DNA from: Paenibacillus senegalimassiliensis
Lineage (GTDB): Bacteria > Bacillota > Bacilli > Paenibacillales > Paenibacillaceae
Direction: 5' to 3'
Assembly: GCF_001486585.1 (NCBI RefSeq)
Contig: NZ_LN909046.1
Span: forward strand, 1,860,001 to 1,924,000
Length of the DNA stretch: 64,000 nt
Both the position numbers and the translations under genes were made by a program. The notes beneath the pieces were generated by a model. The model was not told the origin of the DNA, searched no databases, and saw nothing but the letters and a program-made list of their open reading frames with translations. Within the stretch, counting starts at the first letter, position 1. Each line of letters begins with the position of its first letter. Positions 45,228 to 53,514 of this stretch are shown here, piece after piece.

Positions 45228-45515
45228 TTAAAATTCAAAATCGACCGCAACTTGGCTTTCACGTACTTCGCTCATGTGCTCAATAACCTTCTTGTGTTCG
45301 GGATGAACCTGATACCCCTCAAGATCATCCAGGGAATCAAAAGTAGCAATCAATGCGATGTCATAAGAACGCTCAGAGCGTATGACATCGGTTCCTACCT
45401 CCAGGCTCCGCAATTGCTCTACCTTGCCTTCCAGTCCCCGTAGGACCTGAACCGTCCGCTCAATGCTTGACGGAGCAGCATCCTTCAGTTTAAACAATAC
45501 GATATGTTTGATCAT
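45228..45515 (-). CDS. Dabb (stress-responsive A/B barrel) protein
   Basis: 95-residue dimeric alpha/beta barrel protein starting MIKHIVLFKLKD, with the family pattern (HIVLFK, YDIALIATFDSLDDLEGYQVHPEHKKV). Activity is unknown. AGAGGAG precedes ATG 45515; a longer frame to 45608 has no ribosome site. Single-gene unit. Confidence 0.87.
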   Translation of the reverse strand: MIKHIVLFKLKDAAPSSIERTVQVLRGLEGKVEQLRSLEVGTDVIRSERSYDIALIATFDSLDDLEGYQVHPEHKKVIEHMSEVRESQVAVDFEF

Positions 45516-45705
45516 GTCATCAGCTCCTCTATGCTTTGATTCGTCGCTTGCTTCCAGCATAACATAACGAATAGCCCCAGAAAAGCGGACCCACCCGAAC
45601 TCTATCAATCTAGCAACATAAGATATAATGTCTTCTGCAATAGGAGGGTCGAGTAAGCAGGTCCTTCCTTCCAGAGATAACTATCTAGGGAAGGGGGTGT
45701 ACCTT

Positions 45706-46014
45706 ATGAGTGTTCTGCGCTTTCTGCTCAATGGTCCGCTGCGCAGGCGCATCCGGTTGCTACAGGCCAAGCTGGAGCTGTTAACAGGCCGTATAGAGCA
45801 ACTGGAGCAGGCCTTTGCAGCGACCTCTTTTCCCGATGCCGGCACCGTGGAACGCATGAATGCAACTGCCGGCCAATGCATCACCGTGGAGACCCAAGAG
45901 CATAGCCTACATGGCATCCTGGTCAACATGCATCAGGATTCTCTGGAATTGATGGATGAACAAGGCCAGCATGTCGTTGTACCCGCAGCAAGAATCTTGC
46001 TCATCCGGCAGTAA
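45706..46014 (+). CDS. DUF2642-like small protein (102 aa)
   Basis: 102-residue protein with a basic coiled-coil start (LRRRIRLLQAKLELLTGRIEQLEQAF) and a C-terminal beta-rich stretch (CITVETQEHSLHGILVNM...VVVPAARILLIRQ). The latter resembles the DUF2642 domain of YuzF and spore-coat-associated proteins. AAGGGGGTG sits six bases before ATG 45706. A terminator follows. The function is unknown. Confidence 0.6.
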   Translation: MSVLRFLLNGPLRRRIRLLQAKLELLTGRIEQLEQAFAATSFPDAGTVERMNATAGQCITVETQEHSLHGILVNMHQDSLELMDEQGQHVVVPAARILLIRQ

Positions 46015-46064
46015 GCTTTCTGACAGCCTTTCCCCGTGAAAACCAACTGGGGAGGGCAAGAAGT

Positions 46065-46104
46065 AGCCGTGTTGGGACAACTCCCTGGCACGGCTATTTC
46101 TCCT
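46065..46104 (+). terminator. Terminator after the DUF2642-like gene
   Basis: AAGTAGCCGTG pairs with CACGGCTATTT (one wobble), loop of about 17 bases with internal pairing, then a short T-rich tail. Confidence 0.6.
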
Positions 46105-46137
46105 TGATGGTACATTCATTCTGTTAGATAAGCTGAT

Positions 46138-46587
46138 TCATCCAGTAAACAACGGGGAGGCAAGTAATACGGCAGTGATAAAAATGAGCTGAATCCCGAT
46201 GCGAACTGGTAATTTCGGCACCGGCTTACCGCCGATGGTCAGCTTGTTACGAGCTGCATAGATATTGGCAGGAAGCATGGCGATAAGAAGTAAAACAAGG
46301 CACACTGAAGCAATAAGTGAGAGCGCAGGCACCAGGATACCCAAAGCTCCGGCAATTTCCAAAATTCCAGTAACCGTTATGATCCATTCTTTCTGTGGAA
46401 AAGCAGGGGGCACCATCTTTACCAGATCAGGCCGCCGCCTTCCCCAGTGTGCAGATGCGCTCAATAGCAACATTATGACTACTGCCCATTGCAGGGAGGT
46501 ATGCCAATCATTCAAATAATTCAAGCCCAGAAAACCAAGCCCCCGAAACAGCAAAAAGGATACGATAAGTGCAATAAAAGGAACCAT
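46138..46587 (-). CDS. DoxX-family membrane protein
   Basis: 149-residue, four-helix membrane protein of the DoxX family (quinone-related/thiol stress proteins). It carries a typical GALGILVPALS stretch near residues 85-98. It lies 24 bp downstream of the TetR gene on the same strand and is very probably the gene that this repressor controls. GGGAGGG precedes the ATG. Confidence 0.82.
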   Translation of the reverse strand: MVPFIALIVSFLLFRGLGFLGLNYLNDWHTSLQWAVVIMLLLSASAHWGRRRPDLVKMVPPAFPQKEWIITVTGILEIAGALGILVPALSLIASVCLVLLLIAMLPANIYAARNKLTIGGKPVPKLPVRIGIQLIFITAVLLASPLFTG

Positions 46588-46611
46588 GTTGAACCCTCCC
46601 TCAAATCTTAA

Positions 46612-47214
46612 TTATTGCTTTTTCAGGATTCCGGCCATAAAGTCCGATACACCTTTCGCTGAAAGAGCCCCAGGTGATGCGGTCAGGGATGCCCGTACAC
46701 GCAGACCCAACGATAGCAAAACGAACAACTCGGCCGTTTCATCAGGGTTTACGGTTTCCTGGATCACCCCGTACTTCTGACCCGTAATAATCCACTGTCT
46801 GGAGACAGAGACAGACCGCTCGTGAAAGTGTCCAAGCACTTTCGCTATCTCGGGTTCATTCTCCTTGCCCAGCATATATAGAAGAACTTTATTGGTCACC
46901 TCATGACTGTCCTCCAACCCCGCCATACTGTTGGAGATAGCCAGCATGGGCCCATCAAATGTTTTATCAAGGCTGCTGGCCACTTCTTCCTCGAAATGTT
47001 CATTAACAGCTTCAAGACGCTCCTCCAGCACCCAGGCAAAGATTTCATCCTTGCTCTTTACATAGTGGAATATCGCCCCCTTGGATAAGCGCGATTGTTC
47101 CATAATATCCTTTAAGGTGATAGCATGGCAGCTTTTGTCACGGAGCAACTCCTTGGTTGCATCCAATAGTTGCCGGATGGTATTCTTTCGACGATCTGAG
47201 TTCTTCATAGCCAC
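46612..47214 (-). CDS. TetR-family repressor
   Basis: 200-residue TetR regulator. The N-terminal HTH covers about residues 12-58 (IRQLLDATKELLRDK, then ITLKDIMEQSRLSKGAIFHYVKSKDEIFAWVL). The ligand domain resembles the TetR_C group often next to redox or drug genes. It heads an operon with doxX. A perfect 17-bp palindrome in its promoter spacer (47260-47276) is the expected operator, giving autorepression. The ligand is unknown. Confidence 0.9.
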   Translation of the reverse strand: MAMKNSDRRKNTIRQLLDATKELLRDKSCHAITLKDIMEQSRLSKGAIFHYVKSKDEIFAWVLEERLEAVNEHFEEEVASSLDKTFDGPMLAISNSMAGLEDSHEVTNKVLLYMLGKENEPEIAKVLGHFHERSVSVSRQWIITGQKYGVIQETVNPDETAELFVLLSLGLRVRASLTASPGALSAKGVSDFMAGILKKQ

Positions 47215-47252
47215 CCTCCTCTTCCACCAAGCTTTGAATATAAGTTATTATG

Positions 47253-47281
47253 ATTATATAAACCGACCATCGGTTTGTAAA
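47253..47281 (-). promoter_or_regulatory. tetR-doxX promoter with operator in the spacer
   Basis: The -35 TTTACA (47281-47276) and -10 TATAAT (47258-47253) are 17 bp apart. The perfect inverted repeat AAACCGA-CCA-TCGGTTT (47260-47276) fills the spacer, an ideal position for blocking RNA polymerase. It matches the general TetR-family operator style. Confidence 0.82.
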
Positions 47282-47362
47282 GTAGGTGGAACAACTAAAT
47301 TATTCAGGGATCGGGTGCTTAAGACAGCAAAAAAGAACGGTATCGCTACCGTTCCTCCTGGA

Positions 47363-47435
47363 TGGACCCTCAGGGACTCGAACCCTGGACAAATAGATTA
47401 AGAGTCTACTGCTCTACCAACTGAGCTAAGGGTCC
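47363..47435 (-). tRNA. tRNA-Lys (anticodon CTT)
   Basis: A 73-nt cloverleaf: acceptor GGACCCT/AGGGTCC with discriminator A, D-arm AGCTCAGTTGGTAGAGC, anticodon arm TAGAC-TCTTAAT-CTA giving CTT, and T-arm CAGGG-TTCGAGT-CCCTG. The CCA end is not encoded. Confidence 0.95.
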
Positions 47436-47444
47436 ATAATATGG

Positions 47445-47517
47445 TGGAGCCTAGGGGGATCGAACCCCTGACCTCATCGCTGCCAGCGATGCGCTCTCCC
47501 AGCTGAGCTAAGGCCCC
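47445..47517 (-). tRNA. tRNA-Ala (anticodon GGC)
   Basis: A 73-nt cloverleaf: acceptor GGGGCCT/AGGCTCC with the G3-U70 wobble that identifies tRNA-Ala, discriminator A, anticodon loop CTGGCAG giving GGC, and T-arm AGGGG-TTCGATC-CCCCT. It lies 9 bp upstream of the tRNA-Lys and probably shares its transcript. CCA is not encoded. Confidence 0.95.
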
Positions 47518-47743
47518 AAAAGGTATTTCAGTTGGTTTGAAAACTTGCTGACAAGAATAGATTATACATCGTTAGAAACATGATTGCAACACTTTTTTTG
47601 GTAACAACTTTAGCAAACATACTTGTCAGCCTCTGCCGTTCCTTCTGTACTTAGCTCTTGCCCTTGATCCTCCTGCTACGGGAGGTTTTATTGTTGATTT
47701 GCGGTAATTCTAATCTGTAGAAATAATTATTGGGGGTCAGAAT

Positions 47744-48985
47744 ATGAGATTTTCAGTTGCAAGAGATGCCAGAGGTGTTCGGCAAAGCAGTGAAGCAACC
47801 AAACCTCGCAGGCTTGCTCGTATGGTGATTTGGCTCGGACTGACAAGCTATGCAGCCATTAGTGTAGCTGTGCCGCTATTATTTCCTGTATTCACCTTTG
47901 CTAAGCCGGAAGGGGCCTTTGGTATAGGGACTGTAGCATTTTCTTGGATGGATGAAGACAGAGAGGAAACCTTTGTTGCCGGAAGAGGCACCAAGCGCGA
48001 GCTAAGAATACAAATCTGGTATCCTGCAGATAAGGAAGCTGGCGGTACAACTTCTGCCTATTTGCCTGACTCCGAGGTTTATACCAAGGCATTTCATGAG
48101 ATCCTGGGTCTGCCCCAAATGCTGTTCAGCAGCCTAAAGTATGTGCGGACGCATGCCGTAGAGCAAGCTGCATTATCCCCAGCGGAAGCTTCTTACCCTG
48201 TGCTTATTTTCTCTCATGGGCTACATGGATATGAGAGTCAAAATACGTTTCAGACAGAGCAACTGGTAAGCGAGGGCTACATCGTGGTGGGTATTAATCA
48301 CACCTACAGCAGCTTGGCATCAGTATTTCCTGATGGCCGAGTCGCTTTGTTCGATTCCCAAGGCAAGAAAGGATTTGAAGTGCTGCAGTTCGATTTTATG
48401 GACAAGCTTAATGAAATTTGGGTAGAGGATGTTAAATTTGTTCTTGATAAGCTGGAAGCTCTTAACGATAACGATACGGATGGCCGGTTCACGGGACATC
48501 TCGATCTGGAGCGCATGGGGATGTTCGGACATTCCTTTGGCGGTGCAACCACTCTACAAATGCTGCTCAGTGATTCCCGAATACAAGCAGGCTTAAATAT
48601 GGATGGCGTGCTGTTTGGGGAGAAGCGTATTCCCGCAGCAGGCGTAGGCAAGCCGTTTCTCATGCTAAGTGCGGACAGCACTACCGCCGGAACCAGCGTG
48701 ATGAGCGATGATCAGATTGCGGCAATGGGAACAACCCGTTCCGAGGCAGAAGCCTATTATAAGGAAGTATACGCCAGATATGAACCGGTAACAGCAGGAG
48801 GGAATTACTGGATTACGCTGGACAATACCACTCACCTTAGCTTCTCTGATCTGTATTTGTTTTCTCCCTTGCTAGAATGGATGGAGGGTGTGGATGCAAG
48901 AGAAACTCAACGATTGGTGAATGAGCTGACTCTTGAATTTTTCAATCATTATTTAAAGGGTCAGCCTCTACAGCGGTTGCTATGA
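47744..48985 (+). CDS. Alpha/beta hydrolase (PAF-acetylhydrolase/dienelactone hydrolase-like)
   Basis: 413-residue protein with one N-terminal membrane segment (about 28-50) that exports or anchors it, and an alpha/beta-hydrolase domain. LIFSHGLHGYES supplies the oxyanion region (about 152-163), MGMFGHSFGGATT the nucleophile Ser elbow (about 260-272), and TTHLSFSD a likely catalytic His. It resembles bacterial platelet-activating-factor acetylhydrolase-like esterases. GGGGG lies seven bases before the ATG. The end overlaps the convergent MerR gene by 6 bp. The substrate is unknown. Confidence 0.82.
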   Translation: MRFSVARDARGVRQSSEATKPRRLARMVIWLGLTSYAAISVAVPLLFPVFTFAKPEGAFGIGTVAFSWMDEDREETFVAGRGTKRELRIQIWYPADKEAGGTTSAYLPDSEVYTKAFHEILGLPQMLFSSLKYVRTHAVEQAALSPAEASYPVLIFSHGLHGYESQNTFQTEQLVSEGYIVVGINHTYSSLASVFPDGRVALFDSQGKKGFEVLQFDFMDKLNEIWVEDVKFVLDKLEALNDNDTDGRFTGHLDLERMGMFGHSFGGATTLQMLLSDSRIQAGLNMDGVLFGEKRIPAAGVGKPFLMLSADSTTAGTSVMSDDQIAAMGTTRSEAEAYYKEVYARYEPVTAGGNYWITLDNTTHLSFSDLYLFSPLLEWMEGVDARETQRLVNELTLEFFNHYLKGQPLQRLL

Positions 48986-49960
48986 CGAATTCCTGGCCAA
49001 TAATTCCTGCATGCCTTGCATAAGTAGTTCCATACCGCTGGAAATCTCCTGCCACTCCGGGTTTACCAGGGTACACAGCTTGTTGAACCGCAAGGTCCGT
49101 TCTGTTACGGAATCCAATAAATGCTGGGCCTGTCTTGGAAGAAACTCTTCAGGCTGTTCAAGTTCCTCCACATTGGCATACAGTAAAAGAAAGTCACGTG
49201 TGAGGGCCTGGACGGCCTGACTGCTTGCCGCCCATTGTTGTTGAATGGCTTCCTGGGTGCGAAGACGAATTTGCTCCATTTGCCTGATCCACTCCCCTGG
49301 CTCGTGCCCGGGATGAAGTGCCATCCGGAAGAATGGCAGCTCACTATGGGCCAGTTCCTTAATATAAGCCGGGTCGTTCAGTAATTTCTGCAGCTCAGTC
49401 CAGGCCTGGGTCTGGCGGGCGGTGAGCTTGGATGCCTTCATGATGTATTTATTGAAAAAATGCATAAACGATGCTTGCCAATCCTCTGGCAGCATCTCTA
49501 ACAGCCGCGTCTCCTCCATCTTGTGATCAATAAACTGCTGGCGATTTACAGTATGAACAGATCGTGAAGCAACCAGATCGGCAATATACTGCATGGAATC
49601 CTCGGAGCTAATATGCTTCGTAGGTTGTCTCGCTTGCTTTAAAATAGTGAGCATTGAGGAAATCGCACCAAGTTCTACCTCCAAGACATCAATCTGTAGA
49701 TTCAAAGCCTCTGTCATACTGAGATCTCCTGAAATCATTCTGCCAATATCCGCAAGGCTGAAATTAACGTAACGCAAAGTTCCGATCAGCTCTAATGTCC
49801 ATAAATCCGCAGCAGAGTATAACCGGTGCCCTCCCTCCGTTCGTTTGGATGGCCGCAACAGTCCAATATCATCGTAGTAATGGAGCGTCTTCACAGTTGT
49901 GTTAGCCATGGAGGCCGCTTGTCCAATTGTATAGGCTGGTTGATGCTTGTCAGTGGTCAT
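48980..49960 (-). CDS. MerR-family regulator with a long effector domain
   Basis: 326-residue regulator. The MerR HTH (about 10-80; YTIGQAASMANTTVKTLHYYDDIGLLRPS, GHRLYS) is followed by a dimerisation coiled coil and a helical C-terminal domain of about 180 residues resembling TipAS-type ligand domains. A convergent hydrolase shares its 3' end. GAGGTGAATCCCA precedes the ATG. A dispersed repeat (copy C) begins 32 bp upstream. Confidence 0.87.
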   Translation of the reverse strand: MTTDKHQPAYTIGQAASMANTTVKTLHYYDDIGLLRPSKRTEGGHRLYSAADLWTLELIGTLRYVNFSLADIGRMISGDLSMTEALNLQIDVLEVELGAISSMLTILKQARQPTKHISSEDSMQYIADLVASRSVHTVNRQQFIDHKMEETRLLEMLPEDWQASFMHFFNKYIMKASKLTARQTQAWTELQKLLNDPAYIKELAHSELPFFRMALHPGHEPGEWIRQMEQIRLRTQEAIQQQWAASSQAVQALTRDFLLLYANVEELEQPEEFLPRQAQHLLDSVTERTLRFNKLCTLVNPEWQEISSGMELLMQGMQELLARNSS

Positions 49961-49991
49961 TGGGATTCACCTCATTAGACTGTTAGAGGTT

Positions 49992-50159
49992 GTTCAAAAA
50001 GTCACCTTCCCAGAACGAAGTTGTTCAAGGAGTGAACTCGACATCGAATCTTGAATTCACCCGGGTCTTCCGTTGCTCACGTACCCACTACGTACGCTCC
50101 GCTACTCAGTCCCTAGCTTCATCCAACCTTCTCGGTCCTGAAAATTCGACTTTTTGAAC
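49992..50159 (+). repeat. Dispersed TIR element, copy C (168 bp)
   Basis: Same length and orientation as copy A, with GTTCAAAAAGTC/GACTTTTTGAAC ends. Flanks GAGGTT (left) and ACGCACT (right) are shared with copies B and D, so the true unit may extend a few bases outside the inverted repeats. Non-coding. Confidence 0.85.
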
Positions 50160-50273
50160 ACGCACTGTTATTATAACGTACGTTAAAAAAGTCATAAAGC
50201 TCCGCTATGCATAAGCCTTATAATCACTAAGGACCAAAAAGGATCTTTGGAAATAATCAGGAGGATTAAACGA

Positions 50274-51233
50274 ATGCAAAAGTATAAATTTCTTGAGTTG
50301 CAAAAGCCTGCTGTATACGGGCTGGAAGCCCTCGAGGTTGGCGTTACCTCAAGCTGTAATTTTAAGTGCGATTACTGCTGCGCGTACGAAAGAAATGATG
50401 GTAACAGTATCAGCGGCAAAGAAGTAACCCGTTTGTTAGAAGAAATCGGCACCATTCGCCGGGTTCGCCTTTCCGGTGGAGAGGTTACTTTAAAATTTCA
50501 GGATTGCCTGGAGATCGTTAACTACTGTTCAGAGAACGGCATAGAGACTCAATTGAACTCCAATGCCAGCCTGCTGAATCCTGCGCGTATTGATCAGTTA
50601 GAGGCAGCCGGACTCACTACGCTACATGTCTCATTCAACTTCACGGATGCTGCCAACTTCTCTCGCTATTACGGTATGCCGGAATCGGTGTATCACAAAA
50701 TCAGAGAGAATATCGCTTACTCAGCGGCCAGTTCAATTGATACGGTTCTGGAAACGCTGCTGTTTGAGGAAACTGAACATCACTTGGGTGAAATTGGGGA
50801 TCACGTTTATCAGCTTGGTGTCCGTACGCATGAAATTCAGAACAGCATCCGGATGGAACATACCGGATGGAAAGCCATTTCCGCTCGCGACCAGCTCAAA
50901 CGAGCCGTGCAAGAGCTGATCGACGCAAAACGCGAGGATGGCATCATCTACTTCACTTGTATGGATCGCTTTGCGGCCGAGCTTGGCTTCGCCGACCAGC
51001 CGGGCATTCATTTCTCCCATTGTATCGAAGGCAAGAAGCAACTGCACCTACACGGCAATGGCGACATCTTGATCTCCGAGCTTTGCTACCCGGTGATCAT
51101 CGGCAATATTTATCAGGGGACCTCGCTGAAGGATATTTTCAACAATATGCCGACAGCCTTGAAGCATTTCCTCGATACCGAGCCTTGTCCGGCGCTGGAT
51201 GCTTTATTCCCTCAAGGCAGCCAGGCAAGATAG
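50274..51233 (+). CDS. Radical SAM protein with a SPASM/twitch-like tail, unknown substrate
   Basis: 319-residue radical SAM enzyme. The [4Fe-4S] motif CNFKCDYC (about residues 28-35) is followed by RLSGGE (about 72-77, SAM-binding GGE) and QLNSNASLL. The C-terminal third holds further cysteines (HCIEGKKQ, SELCYPVIIGNIYQG, EPCPAL) in a SPASM/twitch-like arrangement that could bind an auxiliary cluster. The closest general group is MoaA/PqqE/SkfB-like. No peptide precursor or peptidase gene is adjacent. The start is ATG 50274, eight bases behind AGGAGG. A -10-like TATAAT lies about 57 bp upstream. Confidence 0.85.
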   Translation: MQKYKFLELQKPAVYGLEALEVGVTSSCNFKCDYCCAYERNDGNSISGKEVTRLLEEIGTIRRVRLSGGEVTLKFQDCLEIVNYCSENGIETQLNSNASLLNPARIDQLEAAGLTTLHVSFNFTDAANFSRYYGMPESVYHKIRENIAYSAASSIDTVLETLLFEETEHHLGEIGDHVYQLGVRTHEIQNSIRMEHTGWKAISARDQLKRAVQELIDAKREDGIIYFTCMDRFAAELGFADQPGIHFSHCIEGKKQLHLHGNGDILISELCYPVIIGNIYQGTSLKDIFNNMPTALKHFLDTEPCPALDALFPQGSQAR

Positions 51234-51249
51234 ACAATTCATCAAACGC

Positions 51250-51284
51250 AAGAAAGGCCCTGCTTCGGCAGGGCCTTTCTTATT
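51250..51284. terminator. Bidirectional terminator after the radical SAM gene
   Basis: AAAGGCCCTGC-TTCG-GCAGGGCCTTT, an 11-bp perfect stem with a stable TTCG tetraloop, followed by TCTTATT. It separates the gene from the convergent YjcZ gene. Confidence 0.9.
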
Positions 51285-51298
51285 ATCATTTCAATAAT

Positions 51299-51427
51299 TT
51301 ACAGTACGAACGCTTTGGAGATAATAACCAGCAAGATAAACAATACAAGGATTGTCCCCGTTGAAGTCCAAAATCCACCAACGCCGCCACAACCGATATT
51401 GCCTACGCCATTTTCATATCCCGACAT
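51299..51427 (-). CDS. YjcZ-family tiny membrane protein (42 aa), second copy
   Basis: 42-residue protein: MSGYENGVGNIGCGGVGG, then the same helix FWTSTGTILVLFILLVIIS as in the copy at 6377-6484, then KAFVL. The ATG at 51427-51425 follows AGGAGGGAAAAC. The extra Cys-containing glycine-rich segment is unique to this copy. A sporulation role is inferred from the family. Confidence 0.85.
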   Translation of the reverse strand: MSGYENGVGNIGCGGVGGFWTSTGTILVLFILLVIISKAFVL

Positions 51428-51622
51428 CGTTTTCCCTCCTTCTACGATTATAGAACATCATATTAAGAGCGGTTACCGAAAGACACGGCATATTCGCGGA
51501 GAAGGCAAAAAATAGCCCGTTATCCCCACCCGTCCCCAGGGAAGCTGTACCTATTGCCTAATCAACCGTGCATGGCCTTGCATATAATACAGCAAGTCAA
51601 TATTTAAAAGCAGGTGGTGCTC

Positions 51623-51850
51623 TTGGGAGGAAAAAAGAGACGCCAATATAAAAGGCGCATAAACAATGACATCTCTTCGGACGATCTGGCTATCATCGGC
51701 GCCGGTTTCACTGTCCTTGGAGACATATTCGATTTGCTTTCCCTAATGAAGCTGAGGGAAGAAACAGCGGAGAACGGCAAAGCCACTCCCGGAGAAGAAG
51801 CCGAAGAAACCTTGATCGATGAATTTTTGCTTTTACGAAACAAGAAGTAA
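51623..51850 (+). CDS. Small protein of unknown function (75 aa)
   Basis: 75-residue protein: basic start MGGKKRRQYKRR, one weakly hydrophobic stretch (LAIIGAGFTVLGDIFDLLSLM) and an acidic tail (EETAENGKATPGEEAEETLIDEF). TTG at 51623 follows AGGTGG by five bases and is the likeliest start; GTG at 51614 is possible. Family not recognised. A strong terminator follows. Confidence 0.6.
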   Translation: MGGKKRRQYKRRINNDISSDDLAIIGAGFTVLGDIFDLLSLMKLREETAENGKATPGEEAEETLIDEFLLLRNKK

Positions 51851-51861
51851 CCTCATATAGC

Positions 51862-51897
51862 AAAAAGGCGCGGAAGCAAGCCTTCGCGCCTTTTTCC
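51862..51897. terminator. Bidirectional terminator
   Basis: AAAAAGGCGCG and CGCGCCTTTTT form an 11-bp stem around an inner AAG..CTT pairing. It ends both the 75-aa gene and dedA. Confidence 0.9.
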
Positions 51898-51898
51898 A

Positions 51899-52522
51899 TC
51901 AGCGCGAGAGCTTGGCCACCTTCAGCCTCCACTTGCGCCACTTTACATAGATCAGCGTGGACGCTAATACCCCAACGCCGATAAAGAAATAGATCATGTA
52001 CTTCTCCACCCAATGGATGGCAACCTGCCATTGTTCACCGAATATGTAGCCGATACCTACAAACAAACTGACCCAAAGAGCCGCACCCACACTGGCATAC
52101 AGAGCGAATGTTCGGAACGGAACACGAATCATGCCCACGAAATAACCAAAGAATTGTCTTACCCCAGGGATGAAGAAGCTGATTAACAGCATCTTATTTC
52201 CATATTTCTCGTAGACCTTCCGCGTACGCTGCAGATAGGCGGGCCGTAGGAAAATCCATCTCCCATAGCGTTCAGCGAGCGGCGCCCCAACCCGGTAGCC
52301 GATAAAATAAGTCGCCGTTACACCGATAAAAGAGCCCGCATATGCGGCGAGCAAGGCCCACGGCAGGCTGAGAATCCTTTCGTAAGCCAAATAGCCCGTA
52401 TAGGTTAATGTCGTTTGCCCCGGAGGCAACGGCAAGGCAATAAAGTCGACAGGCAGTCCAAGCAACAGGACAAGATAGCCGTATTGCTCGAACATCCGCT
52501 CAATCCAATCCAGCACGTTCAT
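51899..52522 (-). CDS. DedA-family membrane protein
   Basis: 207-residue polytopic protein of the DedA/SNARE-associated family, whose members act in lipid-carrier flipping and proton-motive-force homeostasis. Characteristic elements are LPLPPGQTTLTYTGYLA, GSFIGVTATYFIGYRVG, and FFIPGVRQFFGYFVGMIRVPFRTF with the conserved Arg residues. AAAGGAG eight bases before ATG 52522 decides the start; ten extra codons upstream are rejected. Confidence 0.9.
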   Translation of the reverse strand: MNVLDWIERMFEQYGYLVLLLGLPVDFIALPLPPGQTTLTYTGYLAYERILSLPWALLAAYAGSFIGVTATYFIGYRVGAPLAERYGRWIFLRPAYLQRTRKVYEKYGNKMLLISFFIPGVRQFFGYFVGMIRVPFRTFALYASVGAALWVSLFVGIGYIFGEQWQVAIHWVEKYMIYFFIGVGVLASTLIYVKWRKWRLKVAKLSR

Positions 52523-52654
52523 GATTCGATCTCCTTTGATCATTCCAGGCACATCTGATGTCTTGTTTTTACCTATTATGTTACTAGTATATACGAGTTG
52601 CCCAAAACTTAAATAGCCCTTAGGTGGGGAAGTGCCGCTATGGCCTTATACGCA

Positions 52655-52694
52655 AAAGGCCGAGCGCAGAGATGAAATCTCCTGCCCGGCCTGG
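52655..52694 (-). terminator. Terminator of the pst operon
   Basis: AGGCCG/CGGCCT outer stem with an inner GAGATT..ATCTC pairing, followed by TTTT on the minus strand, downstream of pstB. Confidence 0.75.
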
Positions 52695-52743
52695 CGTGTC
52701 CAATTTGCAATTTGTTAATTTCCATTTCAACAAAAACGTAGGC

Positions 52744-53502
52744 TCAGCCAAATCTTCCGGATATATAGTCATCCGTACGTTTCTCCGATGGATTGGTGAA
52801 AATTTTGCTCGTATCATCAAACTCCACCACTTCCCCCATCAAGAAGAACGCCGTCTTCTCCGATACCCGGGCCGCTTGATGCATGTTGTGCGTAACGATG
52901 ATAATGCAGTAATCCTGCTTGAGTTCAGCAATCAGCTCTTCGATTTTGGCACTAGACACCGGGTCAAGGGCAGAAGCAGGTTCATCCATCAGAATGATAC
53001 CTGGATTGACGGCAATGGATCTGGCGATACATAGCCGCTGTTGCTGTCCCCCGGATAAGGCTAGCGCAGACTTATGCAACCGGTCCTTGGTTTCTTCCCA
53101 AAGCGCCGCCTTCGTCAAGGCCTCCTCCACGATTTGATCCAACTGTTTCTTGTTGCGGATACCGTGATAACGGGGACCAAATGCAATATTCTCATAAATC
53201 GATTTATGGAACGGATTGGGACGTTGCCAGACCATACCGATTTTTTGGCGTAACAGCACGACGTCGGTCTTGGGGTCCAGGATGTTGTCATCCCCGATCC
53301 AGACCTCACCCGTGATGCGTGCACCGCTGATTAGATCGTTCATGCGGTTCAAGCTTCGCAAGAAGGTCGATTTACCGCATCCGGAGGGTCCAATCAAAGC
53401 AGTTACCTGACGAGTAGCGAAATCAAGCGATATATTCTTAACGGCTTGCTTATCGCCGTAAAATACACTTAAGTCTTTTGTGGCCAATCCGATATTTTGC
53501 AC
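52744..53502 (-). CDS. pstB: Phosphate ABC transporter ATP-binding protein PstB (copy 1)
   Basis: 252-residue ATPase of the high-affinity phosphate importer PstSCAB. Walker [10 protein letters not shown] (about 37-45), signature [17 protein letters not shown], and Walker [13 protein letters not shown] are present. It is the last gene of pstS-pstC-pstA-pstB, 12 bp after pstA. A paralogue lies at 62984-63739; the two differ, for example, in the spacer after the Walker B (EPASALDP here, EATSALDP there). Confidence 0.96.
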   Translation of the reverse strand: MQNIGLATKDLSVFYGDKQAVKNISLDFATRQVTALIGPSGCGKSTFLRSLNRMNDLISGARITGEVWIGDDNILDPKTDVVLLRQKIGMVWQRPNPFHKSIYENIAFGPRYHGIRNKKQLDQIVEEALTKAALWEETKDRLHKSALALSGGQQQRLCIARSIAVNPGIILMDEPASALDPVSSAKIEELIAELKQDYCIIIVTHNMHQAARVSEKTAFFLMGEVVEFDDTSKIFTNPSEKRTDDYISGRFG

Positions 53503-53514
53503 TGCTTCGTCCTC

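Noticed and set aside
47744-49960. Hydrolase/MerR block as a recently acquired island
   Set aside because: It lies after two tRNAs, but no integrase, repeat of a tRNA end or attachment site was found; slightly lower GC alone is not enough.
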